Source: Eubacterium_U album (GTDB taxonomy: Bacteria > Bacillota > Clostridia > Lachnospirales > Lachnospiraceae). From it: a stretch of 64,000 bases of DNA. Positions within the stretch are counted from its first letter, which is position 1, and every line of letters starts with the position of its first letter. A model generated the notes under the pieces. It was given only the letters and a program-made list of their open reading frames with translations. It did not search any database and was not told where the DNA came from. Location: NCBI RefSeq assembly GCF_025336545.1, contig NZ_JAODBU010000012.1, forward strand, positions 1-64,000, in the 5' to 3' direction. This document shows positions 1 through 6,920 of the stretch, in pieces. Both the position numbers and the translations under genes were made by a program.

Positions 1-41
1 ACGTGCAGCTGACTGATACTAATAGGTCGAGGGCTTAACCA
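1..41 (+). rRNA. 23S ribosomal RNA, 3' end only
   Basis: The first bases match the conserved 3' terminus of bacterial 23S rRNA (ACTGATACTAATAGGTCGAG followed by GGCTTAACC). The gene is cut by the window edge. The exact 3' end is set by resemblance to the family, not by a processing signal. A tRNA cluster follows after about 80 nt; no 5S gene is found in that gap. Confidence 0.9.
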
Positions 42-123
42 TAAGGAAGGAATTTGAGGAAAAGTTATCCAAGGAAGGAAAGAGATTGGAAGATTAGTTG
101 GTGTGCAGTTTTGAATGTACAAT

Positions 124-197
124 GGCCCGGTGGCTCAGCTGGTTAGAGCGCCGCCCTGTCACGGCGGAGGTCGTGGGTTCGAACCCCATCCGGGTCG
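124..197 (+). tRNA. tRNA-Asp (GTC)
   Basis: The cloverleaf is complete. Acceptor GGCCCGG pairs with CCGGGTC, the anticodon stem CCGCC/GGCGG encloses loop CTGTCAC with anticodon GTC, and the T arm is GTGGG-TTCGAAC-CCCAT. The discriminator is G at 197. The CCA end is not encoded. It is the first tRNA after the 23S end. Confidence 0.97.
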
Positions 198-218
198 TCA
201 ATAAAAGAAGAGAAAGAG

Positions 219-258
219 GAGGTTGAAAGCAAAAGCCGGCTTTCTCGACCTCTATTTT
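219..258 (+). terminator. Imperfect hairpin with T-run between tRNA-Asp and tRNA-Val
   Basis: GAGGTTGAAAGC (219-230) can pair with GCTTTCTCGACCTC (239-252) with a small internal loop, followed by TATTTTTG. It looks like a partial Rho-independent terminator or a tRNA-processing hairpin. tRNA genes continue downstream, so full termination here is doubtful. Confidence 0.45.
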
Positions 259-273
259 TGTATAAGGAAACAT

Positions 274-346
274 GGGATCTTAGCTCAGCTGGGAGAGCAC
301 CTGCCTTACAAGCAGGGGGTCACAGGTTCGAGCCCTGTAGGTCCCA
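274..346 (+). tRNA. tRNA-Val (TAC)
   Basis: Acceptor GGGATCT pairs with AGGTCCC (339-345). The anticodon stem CCTGC/GCAGG encloses CTTACAA, giving anticodon TAC. The T arm is CACAG-GTTCGAG-CCCTG, allowing for the usual wobble. The discriminator is A at 346 and CCA is not encoded. Confidence 0.96.
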
Positions 347-401
347 CTACCGAAAGGTAAAAAGAAAATAAGCAGGAAAGCTTGTTAATAAAACAGAATA
401 A

Positions 402-418
402 GCCGATGTGGCTCAATT
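402..418 (+). repeat. Orphan copy of the first 17 nt of tRNA-Thr
   Basis: GCCGATGTGGCTCAATT at 402-418 is identical to the first 17 nt of the intact tRNA-Thr at 513-529. The rest of the tRNA is missing, and unrelated hairpin-forming sequence follows. The two copies are 111 bp apart, in direct orientation. Confidence 0.9.
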
Positions 419-484
419 TAGGCTTATTGACGCAAGTCAATAAGAGGAGAGCAATCAAGCGAAGCTTGGCTCTGACAATTGAGC
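411..484 (+). ncRNA. Putative three-way-junction RNA inside the tRNA cluster
   Basis: GCTCAATT (411-418, part of the tRNA-Thr fragment) is the reverse complement of AATTGAGC (477-484). Between them lie a perfect 9-bp hairpin capped by a GCAA tetraloop (423-444, CTTATTGAC/GTCAATAAG) and a second stem, AGAGC-aat-CAAGC-gaa-GCTTG-GCTCT (448-473). Together these form a compact three-way junction. The pairing is visible in the sequence; expression and function are not known. It could instead be a processing spacer or the footprint of a small insertion. Confidence 0.5.
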
Positions 485-512
485 AAAGTGGTTTGTTACA
501 AAAATTTAATAT

Positions 513-585
513 GCCGATGTGGCTCAATTGGCAGAGCAGCTGATTTGTAATCAGCAGGTTAACGGTTCGAGTCCGTTCATCGGCT
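513..585 (+). tRNA. tRNA-Thr (TGT)
   Basis: Acceptor GCCGATG pairs with CATCGGC (578-584). The anticodon stem GCTGA/TCAGC encloses TTTGTAA, giving anticodon TGT. The T arm is AACGG-TTCGAGT-CCGTT. The discriminator is T at 585 and CCA is not encoded. A partial second copy of its 5' end lies upstream at 402-418. Confidence 0.96.
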
Positions 586-630
586 TTAGGGAAGCAATGA
601 TTACAAAAGTCAGGCTTACCTTAAAAGAAT

Positions 631-712
631 GGGCAGATTCCCGAGTGGCCAAAGGGGACAGACTGTAAATCTGCTGGCAACGCCTTCGAAGGTTCGAATC
701 CTTCTCTGCCCA
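631..712 (+). tRNA. tRNA-Tyr (GTA)
   Basis: This is a class II tRNA of 82 nt with a long variable arm. Acceptor GGGCAGA pairs with TCTGCCC (705-711). The anticodon loop CTGTAAA gives GTA. The variable arm runs through GCTGGCAACGCC. The discriminator is A at 712. Confidence 0.96.
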
Positions 713-731
713 TTAAAAAAAGAAGAAACAG

Positions 732-805
732 CGCGGGGTAGAGCAGTCTGGAAGCTCGTCGGGCTCATAACCCGGAGGTCGCAGGTTCAAATCCTGTCCC
801 CGCAA
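732..805 (+). tRNA. Initiator tRNA-fMet (CAT)
   Basis: The anticodon loop CTCATAA gives CAT. Two initiator hallmarks are visible: the first acceptor position is a C-A mismatch (C732 against A804), and the anticodon stem carries three consecutive G-C pairs (GGG/CCC). The acceptor is otherwise GCGGGG/CCCCGC and the discriminator is A at 805. Confidence 0.95.
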
Positions 806-813
806 TTTTTTAT

Positions 814-886
<73 letters not shown>

Positions 887-936
887 TTAACCATGTCCGA
901 AGCAAAAGAGAGAGGGACAAGACAGAAAAGACGCAG

Positions 937-998
937 GAATGACAGATAAATTTAAAAACGGCAAAAACCGTAACAGAATAAACATGAATGACAGATAA
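937..998 (+). repeat. 13-bp direct repeat downstream of the tRNA cluster
   Basis: GAATGACAGATAA occurs at 937-949 and again at 986-998, 49 bp apart. A small ACGG/CCGT hairpin lies between them at about 957-970. The segment holds no open frame and just precedes the terminator. Confidence 0.6.
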
Positions 999-999
999 G

Positions 1000-1022
1000 G
1001 AAGCAGAAATGCTTCTTTTTTT
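1000..1022 (+). terminator. Rho-independent terminator of the rRNA/tRNA operon
   Basis: GAAGCA (1000-1005) pairs with TGCTTC (1010-1015) around a GAAA tetraloop and is followed by seven T. It lies about 110 nt after tRNA-Phe and is the natural end of the tRNA transcript. Confidence 0.85.
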
Positions 1023-1074
1023 ATTATATAGGGCAAGTCCGTGTTTATAAAGGCGAGTTTTATGTGAAAAAGAA

Positions 1075-1806
1075 TTGTGTAAACCACTGTTGGAAAATAT
1101 ATTAAACATAAAAATAAGGGATATTGTATATGTTGATTATGAAGAAACAATACAGATGACAGCGAAGTCAAAAGGTATAAGAATCGACATATATGTTGAG
1201 GATGACGACAACACAGTATTTAATCTCGAAATGCAGACAACAACTTATAAAGAATTACCGAAAAGATCAAGATATTATCAGGGAATAATAGATTTAAACA
1301 TGATTGAAAAAGGCGAATCATATGATATACTTAAGGAAAGTTATGTCATATTTATCTGTACATTTGATTTTTTTGAAAAAGGAAGAAGTGTTTACGAGTT
1401 TGAAAATGTATGCCTGGAAGATAGTGAAATCAAGTTAAATGACGGAACGCATAAGATATTTCTAAACACAAAAGGCGATAAAAGTGACATAAATGAGGAA
1501 CTGAAATCATTATTGGAATATTTTGACGGCAGCGAACCTGAAAGTGAACTTACGAGAAGGATAGACATAAAGGTAATCGCAGCCAGAAAAAATGAGAGAT
1601 GGAGGCGAGAGTATATGTCATTACAGATGGAGATGAATCTAAAGTATAGAGAGGGTCTGAAGGACGGAGAAGAAAAAGGTCAGGAGAATACAAATAAATT
1701 AATTAAAATACTTTTAAAAGAAAAAAGATATGATGACTTAGAAAAATCAGCTCAGGATATTGAGTACCAGAATAAGCTGATGAAGGAATATAAGATTATA
1801 GACTAG
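1075..1806 (+). CDS. Rpn-family PD-(D/E)XK nuclease / putative transposase, N-terminally truncated
   Basis: The 243-residue product matches the Rpn/PDDEXK_2 family (recombination-promoting nucleases). The PD-(D/E)XK core is visible: D38 in RIDIY, and E52 and Q54 in NLEMQ, followed by the family's RSRYYQ and YVIFICTFDFF segments. The C-terminus is a charged helix. The start is doubtful. It is a TTG at 1075 without a clear ribosome binding site. Family-like residues (VLCEKELC) continue in frame upstream to a stop at 1048-1050, so roughly 15-20 N-terminal residues appear lost. It lies just after the tRNA terminator. It may be a pseudogene; the family assignment is firm, activity is not. Confidence 0.65.
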   Translation: MCKPLLENILNIKIRDIVYVDYEETIQMTAKSKGIRIDIYVEDDDNTVFNLEMQTTTYKELPKRSRYYQGIIDLNMIEKGESYDILKESYVIFICTFDFFEKGRSVYEFENVCLEDSEIKLNDGTHKIFLNTKGDKSDINEELKSLLEYFDGSEPESELTRRIDIKVIAARKNERWRREYMSLQMEMNLKYREGLKDGEEKGQENTNKLIKILLKEKRYDDLEKSAQDIEYQNKLMKEYKIID

Positions 1807-1896
1807 TTCAATATAACAATAAAGTTAATGTTGATATGAATAAAAGATGATATAAATAAGTGATAATTGATATTAAAAAGAATGATAATAGATATC

Positions 1897-1937
1897 AATA
1901 AAGCATAATAATAGATATTAAAAAATAAAGCATAATA
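1897..1937 (+). repeat. Short AT-rich direct repeats
   Basis: AATAAAGCATAATA occurs at 1897-1910 and 1924-1937 (27-bp period), within an AT-rich stretch that also repeats GATATTAAAA-like motifs. No gene is seen here. Confidence 0.5.
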
Positions 1938-1952
1938 AAATATCTATTAATA

Positions 1953-2008
1953 AAAAAGAACTTAAAGCCTGAAAGTTATTAATAATTTTCAAACTTTGAG
2001 TTCTTTTT
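1953..2008. terminator. Bidirectional terminator between convergent genes
   Basis: AAAAAGAACTTAAAG pairs with CTTTGAGTTCTTTTT (one mismatch), with an inner TGAAA/TTTCA pairing. A-rich and T-rich flanks on both sides suit termination from either strand. It lies between the Rpn gene (plus) and the J-domain gene (minus). Confidence 0.8.
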
Positions 2009-2034
2009 ATTAATAAATTAAATTGTAATTTATT

Positions 2035-2868
2035 TTATCGGTAAGTGTATCCACCACCACAACCTGCGCAACAAGCATTGCAACAAAGATTTGCAAGACA
2101 GCAGGCTAAGAGTGGGTTACTGCAAATAATTGTAGGCATTCCACCATAACTGCTTTGACGAGAAGTGTACCAGCTGCCACCACTTTCGAATGTACGGACA
2201 AGTTGCTGGTAAGTAGCATTATTAGGCTCCATTGAAGATGCCATGCGGGCATGCTCAAGAGCCTGGACATTGTTGCCTACGCCTTTATTTGCGATAGCAC
2301 TATAATAATACCATGTAGCATTTTTGTTGGAAATTGTATTTAATACATTAAGTGCCTCGGCATAATGTTGGTTATTAATGTAGTTAGCTGCAGCACGCAT
2401 ATGCATCTCGTCTTCTGACATATTTGAAGAGTTGCCATAATTACCTGCACTACCGTAGCTTGTACCAAAGCCACCAAAATTGCCGAAACCTCCAAAATCA
2501 AATCCACCAAAGTCCCAATCGCCGAAACCACCGGAATTATAGCCACCGGAACCATTAGAGCCATAGCCACCAAAACCACCGGAATTTCCAGATCCATAAC
2601 TGCCTGAATTACCATAGCCGGAGCCATAGCCGCCATAAGTTCCACTGCCATAAGAAGAACCACCATAGCCATTTGCACCATGCTTGCGTGCATCCATAAT
2701 CTGACTATATGCCTGTTGAACCTGCTTGAATTTCTCTTCAGCCTGTTCCTTGTTAGGGTTGTTAATATTTGCATCAGGGTGGTATTTGCGGCTTAGAGCC
2801 TTGTATGCTTTTTTTATTTCATCTTCAGAGGCATCTGGTCTAACCCCTAAAACATCATAAGGATTCAT
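2035..2868 (-). CDS. J-domain protein with Gly/Ser/Tyr-rich linker and Cys-rich tail
   Basis: The 277-residue protein starts with a classical J domain (residues 3-65) carrying the HPD motif at 30-32, the signature that stimulates Hsp70 (DnaK) ATPase. Residues about 67-145 are a low-complexity Gly/Ser/Tyr/Asn/Phe segment. Residues about 150-220 look like one or two TPR-type helical pairs. The C-terminal 35 residues are rich in cysteine (CCLANLCCNACCAGC). The central zinc-finger and substrate domains of DnaJ are absent, so this is a class C J-protein, not DnaJ itself. It is encoded just downstream of a DUF5685 gene on the same strand, a pairing I recall from Lachnospiraceae. The Cys tail may be lipidated or bind metal; that is inference. 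Confidence 0.85.
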   Translation of the reverse strand: MNPYDVLGVRPDASEDEIKKAYKALSRKYHPDANINNPNKEQAEEKFKQVQQAYSQIMDARKHGANGYGGSSYGSGTYGGYGSGYGNSGSYGSGNSGGFGGYGSNGSGGYNSGGFGDWDFGGFDFGGFGNFGGFGTSYGSAGNYGNSSNMSEDEMHMRAAANYINNQHYAEALNVLNTISNKNATWYYYSAIANKGVGNNVQALEHARMASSMEPNNATYQQLVRTFESGGSWYTSRQSSYGGMPTIICSNPLLACCLANLCCNACCAGCGGGYTYR

Positions 2869-2971
2869 ATATCTATTCTCTTTCTAAATTTTTGCTGTGA
2901 TTATGTTATAATGCGATAGAATATTGTTAATAAAAATTAATTCTGAAAAATTAAAACATCACAATAAAAAA

Positions 2972-4051
2972 TTATTTGTTTTGTAAATTTTTTGAAACAC
3001 GCCGTTCATAGGAATTCCACACTCCGGAATACAAAATATTACGAAGAATATCAGCGTTGTCAACAGCGGGGAGCATTTCGAAAGCATCGGAACACTCAGC
3101 CATCATCATTGTAAGCATATCTTTGACATGAGTTTCAAAATCCGGGTCAGTATAGCAATTTGAAAAAACATTGTAATGTCCCTTTTTGACATCGTCCTCA
3201 ACATCGTCAAATGCATCCATAATGTATATAAATTTCCCAAGGTAAAAGCCCATGCGACCAAGACCTTTGGCGTAAATATCGTCAAAAGGCACGAATAGGA
3301 TTTGCATTATCCGGCCAAATAAACCGGCTACCACATCAACGTTGGTTTCATTCATTTTTTCGCGGGTACCGAGTTCGTCCAACAAAGATGAAATAGCTTC
3401 GATTTTATTTTTATAGGAATAATCAGGAGAAATATGCAAATGCCCGGAATCGTCAGTAAAATAAGAATTCTGATTGTTACTGTCAGAATTTGGCTGAGTA
3501 GCTGTAACTGAACCATCGTTAACAGCACTTGACTGAGTAGCTGTAACTGAACCATCGTCAACAGCACTTGGCTGAGTAGCTGCAACTGAACCATCGTCAA
3601 CAGCGCTTGGCTGAGTAGCTGCAACTGAACCATCGTCAGTTGAATCAGAAGTGGCATGTACATTATTTAAATTTTTCCCAATTGACCCTTTTTTTAATAA
3701 TTTTGAATAAGCAAGCTTAAGAACGCTTCTGTCATCGTGCCAGTCATCCAGACATTTGAAATAAGAAAGGATGACGTTCATGTCAGCAACATAATCCGTA
3801 AATTCTGAGGAAATGATGTTCTGACGCTTTAGAGGGTGCACAATGCAACGCTTTGAAGTTACGCTGTGCTCCGGCTCATAAAGTGAAGAAAGAAGGATAA
3901 CTAAAAAGGTCATGTCATAGGACAGGGTTAATTGCCCTGACAGACCGTGTCGCTTGCTAAGTGAGTGGCATAAGCCACAATAATATGCCCGATAAACATC
4001 AAATTCCCTAAATTTGAGTTCGGGCTTGTTTACAACTACATATCCAAACAT
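2972..4051 (-). CDS. DUF5685 family protein with 13-residue tandem repeats
   Basis: The product (359 aa) begins MFGYVVVNKPELK and continues FREFDVYRAYYCGLCHSL, the opening typical of the DUF5685 family (function unknown; predicted helical). The start at 4051 is chosen over an upstream ATG at 4084 because GGAGGA sits six bases before it and the family begins here. An insertion at residues about 140-190 consists of four near-identical 13-residue units (DDGSVAATQPSAV) that interrupt the conserved fold. The C-terminal half (LFGRIMQILF, LGRMGFYLGKFIYIMDA) is family-like. The helical AxDDVEDD segment near the end recalls all-helical prenyltransferase-like folds, but no catalytic claim can be made. 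Confidence 0.8.
   Translation of the reverse strand: MFGYVVVNKPELKFREFDVYRAYYCGLCHSLSKRHGLSGQLTLSYDMTFLVILLSSLYEPEHSVTSKRCIVHPLKRQNIISSEFTDYVADMNVILSYFKCLDDWHDDRSVLKLAYSKLLKKGSIGKNLNNVHATSDSTDDGSVAATQPSAVDDGSVAATQPSAVDDGSVTATQSSAVNDGSVTATQPNSDSNNQNSYFTDDSGHLHISPDYSYKNKIEAISSLLDELGTREKMNETNVDVVAGLFGRIMQILFVPFDDIYAKGLGRMGFYLGKFIYIMDAFDDVEDDVKKGHYNVFSNCYTDPDFETHVKDMLTMMMAECSDAFEMLPAVDNADILRNILYSGVWNSYERRVSKNLQNK
3498..3637 (-). repeat. 39-bp tandem repeats inside the DUF5685 gene
   Basis: Units begin at 3498, 3537, 3576 and 3615 (the last one partial) and differ by one to three bases. The period of 39 bp keeps the reading frame. The near identity suggests recent slippage or recombination expansion. 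Confidence 0.9.
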
Positions 4052-4211
4052 AGAGTCCTCCAGACAAAATAAGTAAAGAACCACAAATCAAATCGGCTCT
4101 AAGTTAAATCACACAATCAGTCGTAAATACTTAATGCCCTCTTAAAAGGAAATTCTTACGCATGTTGTTAAATTATATAATCAGTTGCAGACTATTTATG
4201 CATCTGATAAA

Positions 4212-4634
4212 TTAACTTTTTTTAATAAATGTCTGTGAACATTTTGGACAACGGATTTCGATGCGGCCTTTGCCACGAGGAATACGAATACGTTGTCTGC
4301 AACGTGGACATCTGTAAAAATGATAAAATCTTCTTTGGCTGAAAATTTCTTTTTCACGCTGAAATTTTCTTAAGAAGGAAGCTTTTAAACTTAAATATTT
4401 GTTATTCTCCTGGTAGCGTTTCTGAATATTTTTTGAAAACATTCTTATATACATCAAAATAATTAAAATAAGTGAAATATAATAAATAATCCCGGACAAA
4501 CGTCTTGGGACAAATAACGAAAGCACGCATAAAACCAGTGCGAAAATAAGCATTGCTCTGCCAAGTTGATCTACTCCATACCTCCCGTACATTAACTTCG
4601 CTAATTTTTCACGCAAATCTAAGACTCCTTCCAT
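4212..4634 (-). CDS. Small membrane protein with C-terminal zinc ribbon
   Basis: This 140-residue protein has two predicted membrane helices (about residues 26-43 and 48-66), a basic middle part, and a C-terminal zinc ribbon with ligands C109, C112, C129 and C132 (CPRC...CPKC). The arrangement suggests a membrane-anchored metal-binding or nucleic-acid-binding module facing the cytoplasm. I recognise no named family. It lies upstream of the DUF5685 gene on the same strand with a 160-nt gap, so it may be a separate transcription unit. Confidence 0.7.
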   Translation of the reverse strand: MEGVLDLREKLAKLMYGRYGVDQLGRAMLIFALVLCVLSLFVPRRLSGIIYYISLILIILMYIRMFSKNIQKRYQENNKYLSLKASFLRKFQREKEIFSQRRFYHFYRCPRCRQRIRIPRGKGRIEIRCPKCSQTFIKKS

Positions 4635-5281
4635 ATAAAAATAAGAAAAGTTCTAAAGTCTATCATAAAACCTTAAAACTTTGCCCCTTACTTATAAGAA
4701 ATATTAACCCTAAAGAAAAAGAAAAACAAGACAAAAGGGCGATAATTAACAAATCCGTTACAAATGTTAACAAATAGGACAAAAGCCATTGCAAAAATAG
4801 ATTGTGTAGATTCGTGAATTGTGTGGAAAGTTTGAATGTTGAGAAAATCGTAAATATATGTCAATTCATGAAAAAACAAATGAAAATGTATGTAGGAATT
4901 GTATAATAAAAATATTTTTATTTTAACTTTTCCATAAGAAAAGCAGAAAATATTGATAAAACTAACAAAATCAATGTACAAAGAAAGTCGTAAATGATAT
5001 AATAATAAAAGATTGTGTCTAAAAAAATAAGCAACAAATTTACATATTGAACGAAAAATAAAACAAGTTGTAAGAATGAAAATTATATAGATAATTTAAT
5101 GAAAATATGAATATTATTCACCAAACGGTAAATAAAGTGATTGTTTATTGGATAATAAACAAGAAGATTATACATCAAATAATGATATGGTAAATATTCA
5201 TTAAGTAAATAAGTAATAAAATCATTCACCTAACTAATATATAAAGCAAACTAGAGAAAATACAAAGGGGGAGGATAGAGA
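4635..5281 (+). promoter_or_regulatory. Long AT-rich leader of the exopolysaccharide locus
   Basis: No convincing gene is seen in 647 bp. The best promoter candidate is TGTACA (4975-4980), a 17-bp spacer and TATAAT (4998-5003), which would leave a leader of about 270 nt. Further down are a dyad ATTCACC-aaac-GGTAAAT (5116-5133), a GTTTATT/AATAAAC hairpin (5142-5159), and a second ATTCACC at 5224-5230. The gene start at 5282 is preceded by GGGGGAGG. The promoter call is tentative. Confidence 0.4.
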
Positions 5282-6739
5282 GTGTACAACGGAACAAGTA
5301 ATAAGTGGACAAAGCATTTTGATTTCATAATAGTAGATGTTATATGCATTAATGTAGCGTTCTTTCTAGCTACACTGATATATTCAGGGTCTGGGCATAT
5401 GTACAACACTTCCCTATATAGAAATGTAACAATATCATTAACGTTGATACACTTTTGTGTAGCGTTTTTTAGAAACGGATATTCAGGAATATTAAGACGA
5501 GGATATCTGAAAGAAATGAAAGATACAGTGTACCATAATGTTATAGTTATGGCAGTGCTGTTTGGTTATTTATTTTTGATACAGCAGTCAGGAAATGTGT
5601 CTAGAATAGTAATATTGCTATTCATTATAATAGACACAATATTAATGTACATAAGCCGTATATTATTTAAGAAGTTTTATGCGGTACGTAAGAATTATGA
5701 TAATGCTAAGGAAAATATGTTGCTTGTTGTATCATCAGATATGGCGACAGACACTATCAACAAGATAAGCAACGGACCGGACAAGAGATTTGAGATAGTG
5801 GGAATCGCATTGACAGATGTGATGGACATTAAAGAATCACACATAGATGAAATAGAAGGAATACCTGTAGTGGCCGATGCTGATTCCGTATACGAATATG
5901 CCAGAGCAAATGTCATTAATGATGTATTTATCAGAGTAAGCGGAGTAAACAACTTCTTCGTAGAAGGCATGGCATATGGATTTTTGAACATGGGAATTAA
6001 GGTTCATATAAATGTAGAATTTCTTACACATACTTTGCCAAATGCAGGATTTGAAACAATTAACGAGGTAGCAGTTGTAACGACAAGTATAAATCAGGTG
6101 TCACCGGTTGGAGCATTTGCAAAGAGAGCACTTGATATATGCGCAGGACTTGTAGGGTGCCTTGTTACAGCAGTATTGTTTATATTTGTAGCGCCTGCGA
6201 TTAAGATTGCAGACCCTAACGGACCAATATTTTTCTGCCAGTTAAGAGCAGGGAAAAATGGAAAACCATTTAAGTTCTACAAATTCCGTTCAATGTATTC
6301 AGATGCAGAAGAACGCAAGAAAGAACTTATGGAACAGAACAAGATGGACGGACTTATGTTTAAAATGGACGCAGACCCTAGAATTATAGGAAGCGGAAAA
6401 GACGGCACAAAGAAAGGACTTGGTCATTTCCTTAGAGCTACATCAATAGATGAATTTCCGAATTTCTACAGTATATTAAAAGGCGACATGAGTCTTGTAG
6501 GAACACGTCCGCCAACAATGGATGAATACGAACAGTACGAAGCACATCACAAGAGCCGTCTTGCAACAAAACCGGGACTTACGGGAATGTGGCAGATAAG
6601 CGGTCGAAGCGATATGACGGACTTTGAAGAAATAGTAAAACTTGATAATGAGTACATAATGAACTGGAGCTTTGGACTGGATATAAAGATTATACTGAAG
6701 ACTTTCTTTGTGGTAATTGCAAGAAAAGGGTCAGTATAA
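5282..6739 (+). CDS. Polyprenyl glycosylphosphotransferase (priming enzyme of exopolysaccharide)
   Basis: This 485-residue membrane protein has the layout of WbaP/CpsE-type enzymes: about four N-terminal membrane helices (residues 12-130), a cytoplasmic nucleotide-binding-like middle domain, a further helix at about 290-310, and a C-terminal bacterial sugar transferase domain from about 280. Motifs include FYKFRSMYSDAE, LRATSIDEFPNFYSILKGDM, VGTRPP and KPGLTGMWQISGR. It transfers a sugar-1-phosphate from a UDP-sugar to undecaprenyl phosphate and so starts each repeat unit. The start is GTG after a GGGGGAGG site. It is the first gene of the locus, as is usual for the priming enzyme. The sugar specificity cannot be read. 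Confidence 0.93.
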   Translation: MYNGTSNKWTKHFDFIIVDVICINVAFFLATLIYSGSGHMYNTSLYRNVTISLTLIHFCVAFFRNGYSGILRRGYLKEMKDTVYHNVIVMAVLFGYLFLIQQSGNVSRIVILLFIIIDTILMYISRILFKKFYAVRKNYDNAKENMLLVVSSDMATDTINKISNGPDKRFEIVGIALTDVMDIKESHIDEIEGIPVVADADSVYEYARANVINDVFIRVSGVNNFFVEGMAYGFLNMGIKVHINVEFLTHTLPNAGFETINEVAVVTTSINQVSPVGAFAKRALDICAGLVGCLVTAVLFIFVAPAIKIADPNGPIFFCQLRAGKNGKPFKFYKFRSMYSDAEERKKELMEQNKMDGLMFKMDADPRIIGSGKDGTKKGLGHFLRATSIDEFPNFYSILKGDMSLVGTRPPTMDEYEQYEAHHKSRLATKPGLTGMWQISGRSDMTDFEEIVKLDNEYIMNWSFGLDIKIILKTFFVVIARKGSV

Positions 6740-6839
6740 AGTGATTTGATAAGGTTTAAGTATAAACGAAAATAACTATGTGAAAATTATTTGGCTAAAT
6801 AAACTTAGCTAATAGAAATAATGAGATAAGTGAAATGTG

Positions 6840-6860
6840 GTGCCGGGCGTAGCCTGGCAC
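6840..6860 (+). other. GC-rich intergenic hairpin
   Basis: GTGCCGGGC (6840-6848) pairs with GCCTGGCAC (6852-6860) around a GTA loop, one G-T wobble. No T-run follows. It stands out as a GC-rich block in an AT-rich 181-nt gap between the priming enzyme and the next glycosyltransferase gene. It could slow transcription or stabilise the upstream mRNA. Confidence 0.6.
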
Positions 6861-6920
6861 TATGTGGAATAACAGGTAGGATGCCGATAATAAAAATAAG
6901 AGAAATGAGAAACAGGTAAT

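Noticed and set aside
3498..3637. Evenly spaced 39-bp repeats that look like a short CRISPR array
   Set aside because: There are no spacers, the units are contiguous, and they encode an in-frame 13-residue repeat in the DUF5685 gene.
4635..5281. JUMPstart/ops-type antitermination element in the exopolysaccharide leader
   Set aside because: No GGCGGTAG-like core is present; only AT-rich dyads are seen.
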